NCBI RefSeq assembly: GCF_003725795.1
Contig: NZ_RBEE01000044.1
Location: 124,001-188,000, forward strand
Direction of reading: 5' to 3'
Length of the DNA stretch: 64,000 bases
Source of the DNA: Pedobacter jejuensis
GTDB lineage: Bacteria > Bacteroidota > Bacteroidia > Sphingobacteriales > Sphingobacteriaceae
Positions 8,436 through 17,680 of the stretch are shown here, one piece after another (the first letter of the stretch is position 1; the number at the start of each line of letters is the position of its first letter). Made by a program: the position numbers and the translations under genes. The notes below the pieces were generated by a model. The model saw only the letters and a list, made by a program, of their open reading frames with translations, was not told the origin of the DNA and did no database searches.

Positions 8436-9578
8436 CTATACCGTTACATTTTGTCCTTTTACATCAAAGGCATCGCGTAAACCTATTGCCAAAACATTAA
8501 AAGCGTAAACTGTTAGCATAATTGCTAAACCAGGTAAAACGGCTAAATATGCAGCATCCATAATGATATAACCAAAATGCTCTTTTATCATGCTGCCCCA
8601 ACTTGGCATTGGTGGTTGAGCACCGAAACCTAAAAAGCTAAGTCCGGTTTCTAATAAAATTGCAGAAGCAAAATTTGCCGATGCCACAACCAAAATCGGT
8701 CCGGCTATATTTGGCAATATGTGTTTAACAATTGTTCTTGTGGTGCTAAATCCTAAAGCTCGGGCAGCTTCTACAAATTCAACTTCCTTTAATGCCATTA
8801 CCTGCCCCCGAACCAGTCTGGCTACATCTACCCAGGTTGATAAACCAACAGCAATAAAAATTTGCCAAAACCCCTTGCCCAGAGCAAAAGATATGGCGAT
8901 AACCAGTAATAGAGAAGGTAAAGACCAAACCACATTCATAAACCAACTGATTGCCGCATCAACCTTTCCGCCAAAAAAACCTGCTACTACGCCTAAGCTT
9001 ATCCCAATAATCAATGAAATTAATACCGCCATTAAACCTACCGACAACGATACCCTAATCCCTAAAATTAAGCGGCTCAATAAATCTCGACCATAAATAT
9101 CAGTTCCTAAAAGAAATGTTTTGGTGTAGATATTTTTTTTAGCGAAAAGCATTTCGGGTGTTCCAAGTTTCGATAGTGGCGTGCAGCTTGGACAAAGTTC
9201 TTTCAAATCATATTTGGTTTCTTCAGCCTTTTCATCCTCACCAATATATTCTCTTACCAAAATAGTATTGTTTAAAATTTGATATGATGTAATCGGAATA
9301 CTTTTTAAATTAGGCTCTTGCCCGTAAAGCATTCTATGGAAAAAATTAACCTGTTTAACTTTCGCATTTCTGCTTACAATTAAAAATTTAAAGCTTTGAC
9401 CAGGTTTTTTGTTAGTAAGTTGCAAATGCATTATGTTGGCATTTGGAGAGTTATCTGGCATGATTAAATAACCCAAAACGCCAATCAACATCAAGAGCAA
9501 AATAAAAATTAAGCCACTTAAAGCGAGTTTATTACGCTTAAATTTTAACCAAACTTTCTTCGATGGGCTATTATCCAT
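8436..9578 (-). CDS. ABC transporter permease, DppC/OppC type
   Basis: Inner-membrane permease related to peptide/nickel importers. It has one N-terminal membrane segment (ALSGLIFILLLMLIGVLGYLI), then an extracytoplasmic stretch of about 120 residues, then the transport domain. The cytoplasmic EAA loop that docks the ATPase is present: 'EAARALGFSTTRTIVKHILPN' begins near residue 270. The first membrane segment plus long periplasmic insertion is usual for Bacteroidota members. No ATPase, partner permease or binding protein is encoded nearby. Its ATG overlaps the GT2 stop codon by one base (TAATG), so the two are probably translationally coupled. Confidence 0.88.
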   Translation of the reverse strand: MDNSPSKKVWLKFKRNKLALSGLIFILLLMLIGVLGYLIMPDNSPNANIMHLQLTNKKPGQSFKFLIVSRNAKVKQVNFFHRMLYGQEPNLKSIPITSYQILNNTILVREYIGEDEKAEETKYDLKELCPSCTPLSKLGTPEMLFAKKNIYTKTFLLGTDIYGRDLLSRLILGIRVSLSVGLMAVLISLIIGISLGVVAGFFGGKVDAAISWFMNVVWSLPSLLLVIAISFALGKGFWQIFIAVGLSTWVDVARLVRGQVMALKEVEFVEAARALGFSTTRTIVKHILPNIAGPILVVASANFASAILLETGLSFLGFGAQPPMPSWGSMIKEHFGYIIMDAAYLAVLPGLAIMLTVYAFNVLAIGLRDAFDVKGQNVTV

Positions 9579-10714
9579 TACCTAACCATTCTGCCTTTCC
9601 AATTGTATTTACCGCTGTTGCCTGCAATGCCTATGTATATAATGTAAAGTATGTGCAATACATTTAAAACGGGGATTAAAATCATCAGGCTGCGTCTTTT
9701 CGCGAAGCCCGTTACGTTCCATAAAAATAAGCTTTCTAAAAACATTTTAACCAACAATTGATAAAAGGTAATGGCCATAAAACCTGGCATAAATAAACCT
9801 GCAATAAAATTAGCCAAAATACTGATGTTAAAAACCCAAACAAATACACCTAAAACGATGATGGCTTTATTTTTATAACGCGTACTTTTTGATGCCCAGC
9901 GTTTTCTTTGTTGAATAAATGAACTTAAATTTTCCTTCGCATGCGTATATACAATAGCATCTCTGTTTTTTAAGAAACCAATTTTTTCTGGATATTTTGC
10001 CGCAATTTTGTGTAGTAATAATTCATCATCACCAGATGCCAAATCATCAATACCCTGAAAGCCGCCAACTTCGTAGAAAGTAGATTTTTCGTAGGCTAAA
10101 TTTGCGCCATTGCAAGTTGACGGTGCTTTGTTACCAATGGTTGATGCACCTAAACCTATCAGATATAAAAACTCTAAAGATTGTAATCTCTCGAACAAAT
10201 TTTTCTCTTGAAAATATGCCACCGGAGATGAAATCATTTTCAAATCTTTTGTTTCATAAAATTCTACAATGGTAGTCAACCAATCTTTGCCCATTCGGCA
10301 ATCTGCATCTGTGGTGATAATTAAATCGCCGGAACATGTACCAATAGCCGTTTGAATTGCCTTTTTTTTGTAAGAATTTAAAGCCCTATCCTCATTAAGT
10401 TTTATCAGTTTAACGTTTCTGTCAGCATATGCTAAAACAATCTCAGCGGTTCTATCGCTCGAATGATCATCAATAATAATAATTTCTGTAAGGTTTTTAG
10501 GATAGTTTTGCGCTATTAAATCATCAATGGTTTTACCAATATTCTCTTCCTCATCTCTAGCGGCAACTATTATAGATACTTTCGTTTTTGGCTCAAAATG
10601 TTGAGGAATAAAGTAAATTAATTCATGCCATCCTCTAATAAAGCTGCAAACTAAAATGCCATAAACCAAGGTTAACGATGCAGATAATAGACTAATTAGA
10701 TTTAGGTGTGCCAA
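9578..10714 (-). CDS. Membrane GT2-family glycosyltransferase
   Basis: Predicted processive-type or membrane glycosyltransferase with GT-A fold. Seen: 'VSIIVAARDEEENIG' at 46-60, D82-D83 in IDDHSSD, the metal-binding DxD at D136/D138 (TTDADC), D229-D230 (SGDDEL) and QQRKRW at 268-273, followed by three to four hydrophobic segments to the C-terminus; another hydrophobic segment lies at the N-terminus. The best start is TTG 10714, since no ATG lies in the first 130 codons. This overlaps the end of the upstream flippase-like gene by 23 bp. The product could be a polysaccharide or glycolipid. Confidence 0.85.
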   Translation of the reverse strand: MAHLNLISLLSASLTLVYGILVCSFIRGWHELIYFIPQHFEPKTKVSIIVAARDEEENIGKTIDDLIAQNYPKNLTEIIIIDDHSSDRTAEIVLAYADRNVKLIKLNEDRALNSYKKKAIQTAIGTCSGDLIITTDADCRMGKDWLTTIVEFYETKDLKMISSPVAYFQEKNLFERLQSLEFLYLIGLGASTIGNKAPSTCNGANLAYEKSTFYEVGGFQGIDDLASGDDELLLHKIAAKYPEKIGFLKNRDAIVYTHAKENLSSFIQQRKRWASKSTRYKNKAIIVLGVFVWVFNISILANFIAGLFMPGFMAITFYQLLVKMFLESLFLWNVTGFAKRRSLMILIPVLNVLHILYIIYIGIAGNSGKYNWKGRMVR

Positions 10715-11669
10715 AAAAGTTGAGTTTAAAAACGAAATAAGTGCCTAAGATAGCAGGAATAATGATATTTATAAGCCAAATACTTGCCGTACATGCAATA
10801 ACTGCTACATCATGATTGGTTATATAGCCAAAAAAATACGATGCTGTTACACTCCTAATGCCTACATCAAACAAATCTAAAGATGGTAATGTAGATTGAA
10901 CAAAAAATAAAATGCTTATCATCATTACAATATCTGCATAGTGCAAACCTGGTATTAACCAGATAAACAGGATGAAATATTGAGAACTGAAAACTGCATA
11001 TCGAGCCAAACAAAAAAGTAATATTTTAAAAAGTTCGGCTTTTCTATATCTACCTAAAATACTATAGAACTTTTTATATTTTCTGGTAAATTTTATAGAT
11101 AACAAGATGCCATTAAGCCATTGAATATTGAAATAAAAAACAGCAAAGAACAGACAGAAAACAACTACCAATATCTGGATAGCAAAAAATAGCCGATAAT
11201 CTAAATCGATGAATCGATAAATGAAAGCACTTAGGGCTATTGCCCCAAAAATATTGGTTAAAACCAACTGACCAATATTGCCAACAGCCATAGCCACTAC
11301 ACCAATAACTCTTCTTTTTGGCGATAAAAAGAAAACTCTACCGCCATATTCGCCTAAGCGATTTGGCGTAAAAATAGCTAAGGTTAACCCACAAAAAACC
11401 GATTCTATTGCTCGATAAAAGCTAATGCTCTCTATTCGGCTCATTAATCTTTTCCACTTTGCTGCTTCCAAAAACCAGTTTACAAACATCAGCAAAAAGA
11501 CTAGGCCTATTACGCAAATAATTTCTATCCGGGGTAGATTGCTTAAAAGTGCTTCGAAATTTTGAAGGTTTTTATTCGCAACTATTTTATGATAAATAAA
11601 CCAAAAAGCAAATACTACGATTACAGCTTTAGTTACGATCGAGAATATTTTTTTGTTTTTGGCTGTCAA
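10692..11669 (-). CDS. Flippase-like (LPG-synthase TM domain) membrane protein
   Basis: Polytopic inner-membrane protein, 325 residues, with about eight hydrophobic segments. The arrangement and stretches such as 'FTPNRLGEYGGRVFFL' and a late 'LPSLDLFDVGIRSVT' match the lysylphosphatidylglycerol synthase transmembrane/AglD-like family often annotated as flippase-like. Members without the C-terminal acyltransferase domain, like this one, have no assigned reaction. Overlap with the GT2 gene supports a joint role in a lipid-linked glycan; that is inference. It is divergent from ruvC with 42 bp between start codons. Confidence 0.8.
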   Translation of the reverse strand: MTAKNKKIFSIVTKAVIVVFAFWFIYHKIVANKNLQNFEALLSNLPRIEIICVIGLVFLLMFVNWFLEAAKWKRLMSRIESISFYRAIESVFCGLTLAIFTPNRLGEYGGRVFFLSPKRRVIGVVAMAVGNIGQLVLTNIFGAIALSAFIYRFIDLDYRLFFAIQILVVVFCLFFAVFYFNIQWLNGILLSIKFTRKYKKFYSILGRYRKAELFKILLFCLARYAVFSSQYFILFIWLIPGLHYADIVMMISILFFVQSTLPSLDLFDVGIRSVTASYFFGYITNHDVAVIACTASIWLINIIIPAILGTYFVFKLNFFGTPKSN

Positions 11670-11711
11670 GATTATCTGTTTCTTTTTGCAAATATGCTTA
11701 ATATTGCTGTA

Positions 11712-12299
11712 ATGTTGAACGAAAAAAAGGAACGTGTAATTATGGGTATCGACCCAGGCACCGCGGTGATGGGTTATGGCGTAATTTTAGAGAAGGGAAA
11801 TAAAACAGAATTAATAAGTTTAGGGGTAGTAAAAATGACTCATCTTGATGATCCTTTTTTAAAACTTCAACGAATTTTTGAAAAAACTGTAGTGCTAATT
11901 GACGAATACAAACCCGATGTATTAGCCATTGAAGCTCCATTTTATGGAAAAAACATTCAAGTACTTTTAAAATTGGGCAGAGCACAAGGCATTGCAATTG
12001 CAGCAGCATTATCAAGAAATGTTGCGGTAACCGAATACTCGCCGAGGAAAATTAAGCAATCCATTACTGGGAATGGTAATGCCACAAAAGAACAAGTTGC
12101 AGCGATGTTGCAACGTTTATTAAATTTTAAAGAAACACCTCAATTTTTAGATGCTACAGATGGTTTGGCCGTTGCAGTTTGCCATTCATTTCAAAAAATA
12201 ACATCTGGCGGTAAAGCTAAAACCTATTCTGGTTGGGAATCTTTTGTTACTGATAATAAAACAAAAGTTAAGGGTTTGGCTGTTAAGGTTAAAAAATAA
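11712..12299 (+). CDS. ruvC: Holliday junction resolvase RuvC
   Basis: RuvC cuts Holliday junctions with RuvAB during recombination. Starting at ATG 11712 gives 195 residues, close to the family length. The four catalytic acids are present: D14 (GIDPGT), E74 (AIEAPFYG), D147 and D150 (LDATDGLAVAVCH). The frame is open upstream to TTG 11562, but those codons lie antisense to the flippase-like gene and give no RuvC sequence. ATG 11694 is a less likely alternative. It converges with the DUF4349 gene across an inverted repeat. Confidence 0.95.
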   Translation: MLNEKKERVIMGIDPGTAVMGYGVILEKGNKTELISLGVVKMTHLDDPFLKLQRIFEKTVVLIDEYKPDVLAIEAPFYGKNIQVLLKLGRAQGIAIAAALSRNVAVTEYSPRKIKQSITGNGNATKEQVAAMLQRLLNFKETPQFLDATDGLAVAVCHSFQKITSGGKAKTYSGWESFVTDNKTKVKGLAVKVKK

Positions 12300-12310
12300 C
12301 ATTTGATGTT

Positions 12311-12357
12311 ACGAAGTACGAATAATATCTAAAGGATAAATTAATTCGTACTTCGTT
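12311..12357. repeat. Inverted repeat between ruvC and DUF4349 gene
   Basis: ACGAAGTACGAAT at 12311-12323 is mirrored perfectly by ATTCGTACTTCGT at 12344-12356, with a 20-nt AT-rich loop. The repeated GAAGTACGAA word resembles the other word repeats here. It lies between convergent genes and may act as a weak bidirectional terminator, although there is no T-tract. Confidence 0.75.
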
Positions 12358-12372
12358 AATGAATTATGATGC

Positions 12373-13260
12373 CTATTGGTGTTGATTAACCAGGTTTTTA
12401 GTCGCTAACTCCATTGCAGATTTATTCTTTCTTACAAAATACCTTATTGTAAAAAACGTCCCAATTCCTAGCACAAACAGCATCCAAAGGTTAGTTAAAG
12501 CAAGAATAATTTCTTTAAATATTGTCCAGCCATTTGTTATGCTAAGCCAAAGTCTGTTTGCAAAAGCCGGACGATAATCGTACAAATTATCGTTAGCAAC
12601 TATCATGGTTTTAACAGTATTATCTTGATAAAAATTTAGCGTAATAGTGCTAAACTTAACTTTTGAATCGATGCTCATGTTATCGATTTTTTTGTCTACA
12701 TAATCGTCGTTCAAAGCTATTGAGGTTTCAACATTCTCTACTTTTTTGGATGGAATTTCACCAATTTGTTTAGATGCTACTACCCTGTTATGTGCCTTCA
12801 TTTTATTGGCTAAATAGGCAATGCTTTGATCATCCATCTTCATTGAGGAACTATTTACAAAAACAGCCATTTTTGAAATGGTGTTGGTAAATTCATCTAA
12901 TTTCTCTGAGGGAACTTTGGCTACCAAATATCCTTCCGTTCGGTATGAAGTAATTTCTTTTAACGAATCGGTAGATTGTTTAATCTTATCGGTTTCTTGG
13001 ATGTTACTTTGAATAGAAAATTCTGCAACCGTTCCACCTTGCGCTTTAATGGTTTGGCTTAACCGTTCTTTGGTATGCTGCACATCTTTAACCCTGAAAC
13101 GCATATCAGCAGTTTTGATAATTTTTGATGTAGCGGTATCAATACCTTCCTTGTTTAATTCATCGATGCTCATCGCATCAGCGCTTTCAGCCTTTCTTTC
13201 GGCATTTTGGCAGCCAAACATGGTTACAATTATGGCAATAGCAATTATATTCCTTTTCAT
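12373..13260 (-). CDS. DUF4349 domain lipoprotein
   Basis: Exported lipoprotein of unknown function. The signal MKRNIIAIAIIVTMFGC ends in a lipobox with C17. 'IIKTADMRFRVKDVQHTKERL' near residue 45 and the central coiled region to a late membrane segment ('LTNLWMLFVLGIGTFFTIRYFV' split over residues 255-277) follow the DUF4349 pattern. The short charged tail after the last segment would be cytoplasmic. Other DUF4349 proteins are thought to be membrane-stress related, without proof. The stand-alone gene is followed by ruvC on the other strand. Confidence 0.82.
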   Translation of the reverse strand: MKRNIIAIAIIVTMFGCQNAERKAESADAMSIDELNKEGIDTATSKIIKTADMRFRVKDVQHTKERLSQTIKAQGGTVAEFSIQSNIQETDKIKQSTDSLKEITSYRTEGYLVAKVPSEKLDEFTNTISKMAVFVNSSSMKMDDQSIAYLANKMKAHNRVVASKQIGEIPSKKVENVETSIALNDDYVDKKIDNMSIDSKVKFSTITLNFYQDNTVKTMIVANDNLYDYRPAFANRLWLSITNGWTIFKEIILALTNLWMLFVLGIGTFFTIRYFVRKNKSAMELATKNLVNQHQ

Positions 13261-13490
13261 GATTTTGTGGTTCTAAAAAATTAATCATTTTAAAATATTG
13301 CTTCAAATGGCCATTAGAAGTTGGGCGTTTCGATTAGATTTACAGCCCTATTTTCCCTTTATACAAAAAAGTGTTTTAGGTAACCCATAATTGTTTTCGG
13401 CAAGAGCTAAGCTTTAATATATTCTAGGCGTAGAACCGCTATTGGATGATATAATGTTGAAAATATTTTTTCAAAAAACCTTTATACCAA

Positions 13491-13525
13491 AAAAGCCAAT
13501 TACTTAAGAATCGTAATTGGCTTTT
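13491..13525 (-). terminator. Hairpin terminator downstream of the 72-aa membrane protein gene
   Basis: AAAAGCCAATTAC at 13491-13503 and GTAATTGGCTTTT at 13513-13525 form a perfect 13-bp stem with a 9-nt loop, ending in T-rich sequence on both strands. It lies 21 bp after the stop of the gene at 13547-13765. The rest of the 286-bp gap (13261-13546) shows no gene. Confidence 0.8.
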
Positions 13526-13546
13526 ATATTTAGAAAGAAAGAATCT

Positions 13547-13765
13547 TTATGCGTCTAAAATTTTGAATACTCCTTTAATGCAAATAAATGCACCAATAAA
13601 TAAAATTATCCATGATACTAATGATAACATCCAAGAATCGAAAGCGAAACGAGCATAAGTACCTACCATGCAAACCAGTACGCCAAAAATCATTAATTTA
13701 TATATTCCGGGCTGGTTAGCCGTTTTCATACTTTCTGTATTGTGCTTTAATTCGTTGTTCTCCAT
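13547..13765 (-). CDS. Small two-helix membrane protein
   Basis: 72 residues; I do not recognise a named family. It has a polar N-terminus of about 22 residues, then two hydrophobic segments (LMIFGVLVCMVGTYARFAF and MLSLVSWIILFIGAFICIKG). ATG 13765 is clear, a good terminator follows, and base use matches the neighbours, so I regard it as a real gene. Small proteins of this layout are common beside housekeeping genes in Pedobacter-like genomes. Confidence 0.7.
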   Translation of the reverse strand: MENNELKHNTESMKTANQPGIYKLMIFGVLVCMVGTYARFAFDSWMLSLVSWIILFIGAFICIKGVFKILDA

Positions 13766-13823
13766 AATGTTTATTTTTATGATGCAGCAAAAGTAATACT
13801 TATTGCTGAATATTTACACATAC

Positions 13824-14588
13824 TTAGTAACTTTTTAATCGTTCTAAACGCTGTTTAGCTTTATCTTTATCACTAAGGTTTTCTCCTTGATATAAGGGCT
13901 TTTCCCAATCGCCGTACATTGGGTTTGGCAACACAATATATTTGGTACCAAATAAGGTTTGATTTGAATTTACCTGCGCAGCAGTATTATTATTTTCACG
14001 ATAAAACACATTCGAAAAATCGCTTAAGTTATCACCGCAAAACAAAAGGATATTGTGTGTTTCTGAAATTTTCTGTCTGCGTTGTTCTTTGTTAGATGTG
14101 CCTATAGAAACCAACAAATGCCCATCATCTGCGTATGGAAATCCGAACTTTTGTAAATTCTTTAATGTTGCCGAATAGTCTTTTTCATCACGATTGCTTA
14201 GGTAAAAAGTTTCTATATTTTTTGATGCTGCGAATTTTAAGAAAGCCAAAGCACCAGGAACGGTATCTGCCAGAGCTAAATTTGTCCAAGCCGTCCAATC
14301 TGTAGGATTATAACTCAAACCCTTCTTAATTTCATGTCCCTGAAATGGCGAATTATCTAAAACGGTTTCATCTATATCAACGATAACACAATTGGGTTTT
14401 CGACTTGTATCTGCCCATAGTGACTCTTTTAACGATAACCGGGCAAAGTTATAAGCCTGAAAACATAAAGCTCTATACTCGCCACTGGTTTGCTGCCAAA
14501 CCACGGCATTGATGTAATCTCTGGCAGGAGATTGGGCATAGCTTAGAAATGGGGCAAGTGCGATAATAATAAAAATGTACTTCTTCAT
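13824..14588 (-). CDS. Secreted HAD acid phosphatase (5'-nucleotidase e(P4)-like, class C)
   Basis: Predicted periplasmic or surface phosphomonoesterase. An N-terminal signal peptide (MKKYIFIIIALAPFLSYAQ) precedes the HAD core: D71 and D73 in VDIDETVLDN, motif II in 'TFYLSNRDEKDY' and the metal-binding 'CGDNLSDF'. The 254-residue length fits the e(P4)/class C acid phosphatase family. No lipobox cysteine is present, unlike H. influenzae e(P4), so it is probably soluble rather than a lipoprotein. The substrate may be nucleotide monophosphates; inference from family. Confidence 0.9.
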   Translation of the reverse strand: MKKYIFIIIALAPFLSYAQSPARDYINAVVWQQTSGEYRALCFQAYNFARLSLKESLWADTSRKPNCVIVDIDETVLDNSPFQGHEIKKGLSYNPTDWTAWTNLALADTVPGALAFLKFAASKNIETFYLSNRDEKDYSATLKNLQKFGFPYADDGHLLVSIGTSNKEQRRQKISETHNILLFCGDNLSDFSNVFYRENNNTAAQVNSNQTLFGTKYIVLPNPMYGDWEKPLYQGENLSDKDKAKQRLERLKSY

Positions 14589-14832
14589 GAGTTGATATTA
14601 TTGGGTAAAATTGAATTATAAATCCAATAAAAACATAATCATTCTGGATTTCATTCCAAAATAAACCTAATAATTTTGGATTCTGAAAATAAAGCTGCTT
14701 CAAATCATATGGAAAAATGCCTAATTAATTAACCATAAAAGAAACAGAGGACTTTATTAGAACCAAAGTAAAAATCAAACTTTAGTTTTCTTTGTGATTT
14801 TTATGCTCCCCCTTTAAACTTGGGGTATAAAA
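14589..14832. other. Non-coding gap between the HAD phosphatase and atpG
   Basis: The 305-bp gap (14589-14893) holds no supported gene. It is AT-rich and contains the atp operon terminator at 14833-14860, flanked by short CCCC/GGGG complementarity (CCCC near 14810 with GGGG near 14822). The phosphatase promoter should lie here, but I find no exact TAnnTTTG with a partner. Confidence 0.5.
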
Positions 14833-14860
14833 AAACCCATTTCAATTAAGAAATGGGTTT
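14833..14860 (-). terminator. Terminator of the ATP synthase operon
   Basis: AAACCCATTTC at 14833-14843 and GAAATGGGTTT at 14850-14860 form a perfect 11-bp stem with a 6-nt loop. On the minus strand it is followed by further Ts (14832-14829). It lies 34 bp beyond the atpG stop codon. Confidence 0.85.
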
Positions 14861-14893
14861 ATATTTTCAAGTCCCCTTTAGGGAATTTAGGGG

Positions 14894-15778
14894 CTATCCG
14901 TTCAACGCTGCTGCTCCACTTACAATCTCTGTTAATTCAGTTGTAATTGCTGCTTGTCTAGCTTGGTTATAAGATAATTTCAGTGCTTTTAATAACTCAC
15001 CGGCATTTTCAGTTGCCTTATCCATTGATGTCATACGTGCGCCATGCTCTGATGCGTGAGAATCTAAAACTGCTTTGTACAACTGAATTTTAACCGATTT
15101 AGGAATTAATTGTTCTACAATTTCTTCTTGTGATGGTTCTAAAATATAATCAACATTAGTTGTTTTATTTTCAACTTTAGCCTCTTCTGCTTTTGGTAAC
15201 GGCAACAATTGCTCTGAAGTAATAATTTGAACAGCTGCATTTTTAAATCGATTGTAAACCAATTCTACTTTATCAAAGTCGCCTTTGATAAAACCAGCCA
15301 TAATCGAATCAGTAATTTTGGTTACGTTTTCGAAAGTTAAAGCCGAGTAAACTTCATTGTTGTTACCAATAACGTTGTAGTTACGTTTTTCGTAAAAATC
15401 CTGCGTTTTCTTACCGATAGAAATAATGCTCACGTTACCGTTTTTCAACTGTTCGCTATATTTCTCAGCAATTAAATTGTTGGCCGCTTTAATTACGTTC
15501 ATGTTAAAGGCACCAGCCAAACCACGGTTTGATGATACCGTTACAATCAATACCTTATTGGGTTCACGCTCTTGGATAAAAGGCGATGAAGAACCCTCTA
15601 AACTTGCTGATAGATTCGCTAAAATCTCTTTAAGTTTAGTTGCATAAGGACGTAAAGCGATAATTGCATTGGTTGCACGTTTCAACTTCGCCGCCGAAAC
15701 CATTTTCATAGCTTTGGTAATCTGCTGGGTTGATTGTACCGACGCAATTCGGTTTCTTACTTCTTTTAAATTAGCCAT
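14894..15778 (-). CDS. atpG: ATP synthase F1 subunit gamma
   Basis: Central rotor stalk of F1, linking the c-ring to the catalytic head. The 294 residues begin 'MANLKEVRNRIASVQST' and end 'ARQAAITTELTEIVSGAAAL', both diagnostic of gamma; 'ITKAMKMVSAAKL' near 20-32 is also conserved. Last gene of the atp cluster in transcription order, 87 bp after atpA, with a word-repeat spacer in that gap and a strong terminator beyond. Confidence 0.97.
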   Translation of the reverse strand: MANLKEVRNRIASVQSTQQITKAMKMVSAAKLKRATNAIIALRPYATKLKEILANLSASLEGSSSPFIQEREPNKVLIVTVSSNRGLAGAFNMNVIKAANNLIAEKYSEQLKNGNVSIISIGKKTQDFYEKRNYNVIGNNNEVYSALTFENVTKITDSIMAGFIKGDFDKVELVYNRFKNAAVQIITSEQLLPLPKAEEAKVENKTTNVDYILEPSQEEIVEQLIPKSVKIQLYKAVLDSHASEHGARMTSMDKATENAGELLKALKLSYNQARQAAITTELTEIVSGAAALNG

Positions 15779-15787
15779 TCTTTATTT

Positions 15788-15865
15788 AGATGTGAGATGT
15801 GAGATGTAAGATGTGAGACGTTTCCGGCCCAATCTCAAATCTCAAATCTCATGTCTCAAATCTTA
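15788..15865. repeat. Mirrored word repeat between atpA and atpG
   Basis: Four copies of a GATGTGA-like word (15788-15820) are followed by four copies of TCTCAAA-like words (15831-15863). The second block is an approximate reverse complement of the first (GAGATGTGAGATG against CAAATCTCAAATCTC), so the gap can fold into an imperfect hairpin. It ends at the atpA stop codon. Confidence 0.75.
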
Positions 15866-17440
15866 TTAATATTTACTTGAAATCTCTTTTGCTACTGTAT
15901 CTAAAACACCAGTAATGGTATCATCAAATTTACCAGCTTTTAATGCCGCTAAAGTTTCTGGGTGACGCATTTCCAATTGAGTTAAATATTCAGTTTCGAA
16001 TTCTTTTACTTTATCAACTGGTACGCTACGCATTAAGTTTTTAGTACCTGCATAAACAATTGCAACTTGTTTCTCAACCGTAAATGGTGTAAACTGTGCT
16101 TGTTTTAGCATTTGTACGTTACGTGCACCTTTATCTAAAACCGATTTCGTTGCAGCATCTAAATCAGAACCGAATTTAGAGAATGCCTCTAATTCACGGT
16201 ATTGAGCCTGATCTAACTTTAAAGTACCTGCTACTTTTTTCATCGATTTGATTTGAGCATTACCACCCACACGTGATACCGAAATACCTACGTTAATAGC
16301 CGGACGAATACCCGAGTTGAATAAGTTCGACTCTAAGAAAATCTGACCATCAGTAATCGAAATTACGTTAGTTGGAATATATGCAGAAACGTCACCCGCT
16401 TGAGTTTCGATAATTGGCAAAGCAGTTAATGAACCACCACCTTTAACGATATGTTTAATCGACTCAGGCAAATCATTCATCGCTTTAGCGATATCATCAT
16501 TCGCGTTAATTTTTGCAGCTCTTTCTAACAAACGACTGTGTAAGTAGAAAACATCACCTGGATAAGCCTCACGACCTGGTGGACGACGAAGTAATAAAGA
16601 TACCTCACGGTAAGCAACAGCTTGTTTAGATAAATCATCATAAACGATTAAAGCTGGTCTACCAGTATCACGGAAAAATTCACCAATTGCAGCACCAGCA
16701 AATGGAGCATAGAACTGCATTGGCGCAGGGTCTGCAGCCGAAGCAGCAACAACAACTGTATATGGTAAAGCACCGTTTTCTTCAAGTGTACGTACAATGT
16801 TTGCAACGGTAGAGTTTTTCTGACCGATAGCTACATAAATACAGAACACAGGCTGACCTGCTTCATAAAATTCTTTTTGGTTAATAATGGTATCAATACA
16901 AACTGCAGTTTTACCAATCTGACGGTCGCCAATAACCAACTCACGTTGACCACGACCGATTGGAATCATTGCGTCGATTGCTTTAATACCAGTTTGTAAA
17001 GGCTCATTTACCGGCTGACGATAAATTACACCTGGTGCTTTACGCTCTAAAGGCATTTCGTAAGTTTCACCTAAAATCGGACCTTTACCATCTAAAGGCT
17101 CTCCTAAAGTGTTTACCACGCGGCCAAGCATACCTTCACCAACTTTAATAGAGGCAATTTTTTTGGTACGTTTAATTGTATCACCTTCTTTAATCTCGTC
17201 AGATGCACCTAAAAGTACCACACCAACGTTATCTTCTTCAAGGTTTAATACAATGCCTTGCAGGCCGTTCGCAAATTCAACCAACTCACCCGATTGAACT
17301 TTAGTTAAACCGTAAACACGGGCAATACCGTCGCCCACTTGCAACACGGTACCAACTTCTTCCAGTTCGGTTTCTGATTTAAAGCCCGCCAATTGCTGTC
17401 TGATAATTGCCGAAACTTCGTCTGGTCTTACCTCTACCAT
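15866..17440 (-). CDS. atpA: ATP synthase F1 subunit alpha
   Basis: Non-catalytic nucleotide-binding subunit of the F1 head. The Walker A motif GDRQIGKT lies at 171-178. The arginine-finger region 'NVGISVSRVGG' is present near 380-390, and 'VEVRPDEVSAIIRQQL' opens the protein as usual. The length of 524 residues is normal. The gene lies after atpH across a 238-bp repeat-containing gap, unusually long for an atp operon. Confidence 0.98.
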   Translation of the reverse strand: MVEVRPDEVSAIIRQQLAGFKSETELEEVGTVLQVGDGIARVYGLTKVQSGELVEFANGLQGIVLNLEEDNVGVVLLGASDEIKEGDTIKRTKKIASIKVGEGMLGRVVNTLGEPLDGKGPILGETYEMPLERKAPGVIYRQPVNEPLQTGIKAIDAMIPIGRGQRELVIGDRQIGKTAVCIDTIINQKEFYEAGQPVFCIYVAIGQKNSTVANIVRTLEENGALPYTVVVAASAADPAPMQFYAPFAGAAIGEFFRDTGRPALIVYDDLSKQAVAYREVSLLLRRPPGREAYPGDVFYLHSRLLERAAKINANDDIAKAMNDLPESIKHIVKGGGSLTALPIIETQAGDVSAYIPTNVISITDGQIFLESNLFNSGIRPAINVGISVSRVGGNAQIKSMKKVAGTLKLDQAQYRELEAFSKFGSDLDAATKSVLDKGARNVQMLKQAQFTPFTVEKQVAIVYAGTKNLMRSVPVDKVKEFETEYLTQLEMRHPETLAALKAGKFDDTITGVLDTVAKEISSKY

Positions 17441-17680
17441 AATTTTAATTTATATCTTTTGTAAATGTAAATCTTGTAATTCTTTTGTTATTCCAGTCCC
17501 GCTTTCTGCTTTAGTCTTTTTGCTTTCAGCTTCAAAGCCTATCGCTGCCAATCGGGTTTATATATTTTAGTGCTGTAGTTCTTCGGTTATTTCAGTATCC
17601 CTCAATTTTCAAAAAATTTCAAATTACAATTATCAATTTCAATCTTGATACTTGATACTTGATACTCAAATCTCGATACT
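17441..17680. repeat. Long word-repeat spacer between atpH and atpA
   Basis: Two repeat blocks fill this gap. 17497-17542 contains CTTT-rich words (GCTTTCTGCTTTAGTC, then TTTTTGCTTTCAGCTTC) closely like the spacer at 43727-43752. 17645-17680 has three tandem TTGATAC words, then CAAATCTCGATACT, running through the atpH stop codon. No start codon leads to a convincing peptide. The 5' region of atpA may use part of this gap as a leader. Confidence 0.7.

Noticed and set aside
8719..9096. Plus-strand frame of 125 codons inside the ABC permease gene
   Set aside because: Antisense shadow of a clear permease; composition is typical of a complementary-strand frame.
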